64,000 nucleotides of DNA, from contig JAJDED010000044.1 in the NCBI GenBank assembly GCA_029259915.1, forward strand, positions 1 through 64,000, in the 5' to 3' direction. How positions within the stretch are numbered: the stretch's first letter is position 1; each line of letters starts with the position of its first letter. Positions 62,493-64,000 of this stretch are shown piece after piece. The notes below the pieces were generated by a model, which was given only the letters and a program-made list of their open reading frames with translations, did no database searches and was not told the DNA's origin. This stretch comes from Planctomycetota bacterium (GTDB taxonomy: Bacteria; Planctomycetota; Planctomycetia; Pirellulales; Lacipirellulaceae). The position numbers were made by a program, and so were the translations under genes.

Positions 62493-64000
62493 ATGGACCG
62501 CATGTTGGGCACCTATGCTCACCACACTGATAAAATCCAATTTTGCCTGGTCCTCAGCCTGGCAATGATGATGTCGTTTTGCAGCAACGTCGATGGAGCT
62601 GAAACGAATGGGGAGGCGGACCTTCTCGTATTGCAGCAACCGTTCGACCGTGTGATTCTCAATGCCGAAAACGGCGGTGCAGTGGTTGACGTGATGCTGC
62701 TTGATTTCCCTAACCGTCAGGTTCCCAACCCCATTCCCGATAGCGGCGTCCTCCAGCTTCGCCGGTTGAGCGAACCCTCGACGCTGTACACCGTATCGTG
62801 GAAAGCAATAGAAAAAATCCAACTTTATGAGCAGCTCGTACTGGAGGAAGCCATTCTGCTGACCAACGTCGGCCAATCGGCTGCGGCGTTTGCCACACTT
62901 CAATTCTTGCACGACAACTATCCTCAACTGGAGGGACTTCGCCGGGCGTCTGAACTCTACCTCGAACGCGATGCGATGGATGCGTTTTCCGCAAAGCAAT
63001 ATGACGAGTCACTCGCAATTTTTTTATCGCTTTACGACTCCAACCCTCAGCACCCAGGACTGGCAGAAGCCGTCGTGAAGGTTTCCGATCACCTGATCAA
63101 CGGTCACTTAAAAACTCGCAATTATGCGGCAGCGCGAAGCGTGCTTAAATTTCTCAGACGCGGCTTTCCCGGCCTGGCGCTTCCAAACATTGACGATTGG
63201 CAAGCGAAATTTGAATCGGGAGCTGCCCGCCAAATGCGTGCCGCACGAAGTGCAATCGCCGAAGGCCGTTATGCCGAGGCACACGCAGCCATGGGACGTG
63301 CTCAGATAATTCTGCCCACGGTTCCTGGTATTCGCGAGCTTGTTCTCCAAATCGACCGCCTCGTTCCTCAGATGGTTGTCGGTGTCTCGCAGTTCGGTGG
63401 AGCCCACGACAAATTGGGTGCCCTTGAATGTTCTCAAGCACGTGTGCATCAGATCACACAGCCGCAACTAATCGACATGGTCGACTTTGGCGCAGAGGGA
63501 GGCGAGTATCGAAGCCGTTGGGCAACTCTGGAAAGCAACGACTCAGGCCTACGAATGGAACTGCGTCTGCACGATGCGTCACTAGCATTGGGCCTTACGC
63601 CGGAAAAAATCGCTTTACGGCTTTTGGAAATGGCTTCGCCCGACGGTTACAAATACCACGAAGATTTTGCGGCCCTGTTCCAGAATGTTTCGATCGGGAA
63701 GGGTCGTGTTGCCACTGTTCATTGGCAACATCCGCATGTCCGACCGGAGTCGCTGCTGCGAATTCCCCTAGCCGATTTAATCGACACGCATGCTGCGGGC
63801 GAAGCCTATCAAGCAACGGCGAGCAATAACCGCAAAACTGTCCGGTATGTTCGCACTGCAGAGGGAAATGACCGCTTAGGTCCGACAACAATTGTTGAGC
63901 GAGCGTTCCCGGACGAAGAACAAGCCACCGCCGCGCTACTGTATGGCGAAGTTGCAGTACTCGACCAAGTTGCCCCCTGGCAAGTAGAGCGATTAGAAGC
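62493..64000 (+). CDS. TPR-like/solute-binding-like secreted protein (truncated by window end)
   Basis: The reading frame from the ATG at 62493 runs to the window edge, at least 502 residues. A signal peptide is present (hydrophobic at about 17-30). Residues 110-250 are helical and TPR-like (LEEAILLTNVGQSAAAFATL). The C-terminal part from about 295 resembles family 5 solute-binding proteins, with GEVAVLDQVAPWQVERLEA near the end, a pattern typical of SBP_bac_5-type proteins. It lies directly after the propeller gene and ends outside the window. The ligand is not predictable. Confidence 0.72.
   Translation, partial: MDRMLGTYAHHTDKIQFCLVLSLAMMMSFCSNVDGAETNGEADLLVLQQPFDRVILNAENGGAVVDVMLLDFPNRQVPNPIPDSGVLQLRRLSEPSTLYTVSWKAIEKIQLYEQLVLEEAILLTNVGQSAAAFATLQFLHDNYPQLEGLRRASELYLERDAMDAFSAKQYDESLAIFLSLYDSNPQHPGLAEAVVKVSDHLINGHLKTRNYAAARSVLKFLRRGFPGLALPNIDDWQAKFESGAARQMRAARSAIAEGRYAEAHAAMGRAQIILPTVPGIRELVLQIDRLVPQMVVGVSQFGGAHDKLGALECSQARVHQITQPQLIDMVDFGAEGGEYRSRWATLESNDSGLRMELRLHDASLALGLTPEKIALRLLEMASPDGYKYHEDFAALFQNVSIGKGRVATVHWQHPHVRPESLLRIPLADLIDTHAAGEAYQATASNNRKTVRYVRTAEGNDRLGPTTIVERAFPDEEQATAALLYGEVAVLDQVAPWQVERLE

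Overview
The window looks like a chromosomal segment of a planctomycete, probably a member of the Pirellulales. The evidence is the combination of PEP-CTERM secreted proteins, large PQQ-like beta-propeller proteins, a MoxR/DUF58/von Willebrand A operon joined to HtrA-like proteins, Gfo/Idh/MocA oxidoreductases with Tat signals, methanofuran-type cofactor genes, and phrase-like repeats in the gaps. No rRNA, CRISPR array, complete IS element or prophage was found. One tRNA gene (Phe, GAA) is present.

Left part (1-20.5 kb). A small low-GC hypothetical gene lies between two copies of a palindromic element. It is followed by an acyl-lipid desaturase and a PilZ protein. A minus-strand run then reads sufR, nuoB, sufC, sufB, sufD, a Rieske protein, sufT, mfnD, mfnF and mfnE. 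It joins Fe-S cluster assembly (SufBCD with a likely Fe-S-sensing repressor) to three methanofuran biosynthesis genes that overlap by 3-4 nt. Next come an alanine/sodium symporter, a tRNA-dihydrouridine synthase, several membrane or secreted proteins of unknown role, a Ser/Thr protein kinase and a D-2-hydroxyacid dehydrogenase.

Middle part (20.6-29.2 kb). A DoxX-like membrane protein and a Tat-exported Gfo/Idh oxidoreductase form a two-gene operon closed by a clear terminator. Four tandem PEP-CTERM genes follow, with near-identical sorting tails and, for two of them, near-identical leaders. Beside them are a receiver-like protein without the phosphoacceptor Asp, a small basic protein and a sigma-54 activator lacking a receiver domain.

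Right part, minus strand (29.3-53.4 kb). This is a long, tightly packed gene set. In transcription order it reads: PQQ-like propeller, alpha/alpha-toroid (prenyltransferase/squalene-oxidase-repeat) protein, MoxR AAA+ ATPase, DUF58, BatA/VWA, second VWA protein, large membrane coiled-coil protein, acidic coiled-coil protein, secreted helical protein, NPCBM-domain protein, one intact HtrA protease, and two HtrA-like proteins that have lost all three catalytic residues. It resembles a Bat (aerotolerance) operon extended with a protease/pseudoprotease module, and is the strongest candidate here for an undescribed envelope system.

Right part, plus strand (53.8-64 kb). An HU-like protein gene and the tRNA-Phe gene separate this from a second set: an alpha/alpha-toroid plus HEAT-repeat protein, a membrane-anchored protein, ExbB/TolQ, two ExbD/TolR proteins, a membrane-anchored PQQ-like propeller, and a truncated tetratricopeptide-like/solute-binding-like protein. 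Both strands therefore carry a toroid plus propeller pair, one with a MoxR/VWA machine and one with a proton-channel machine.
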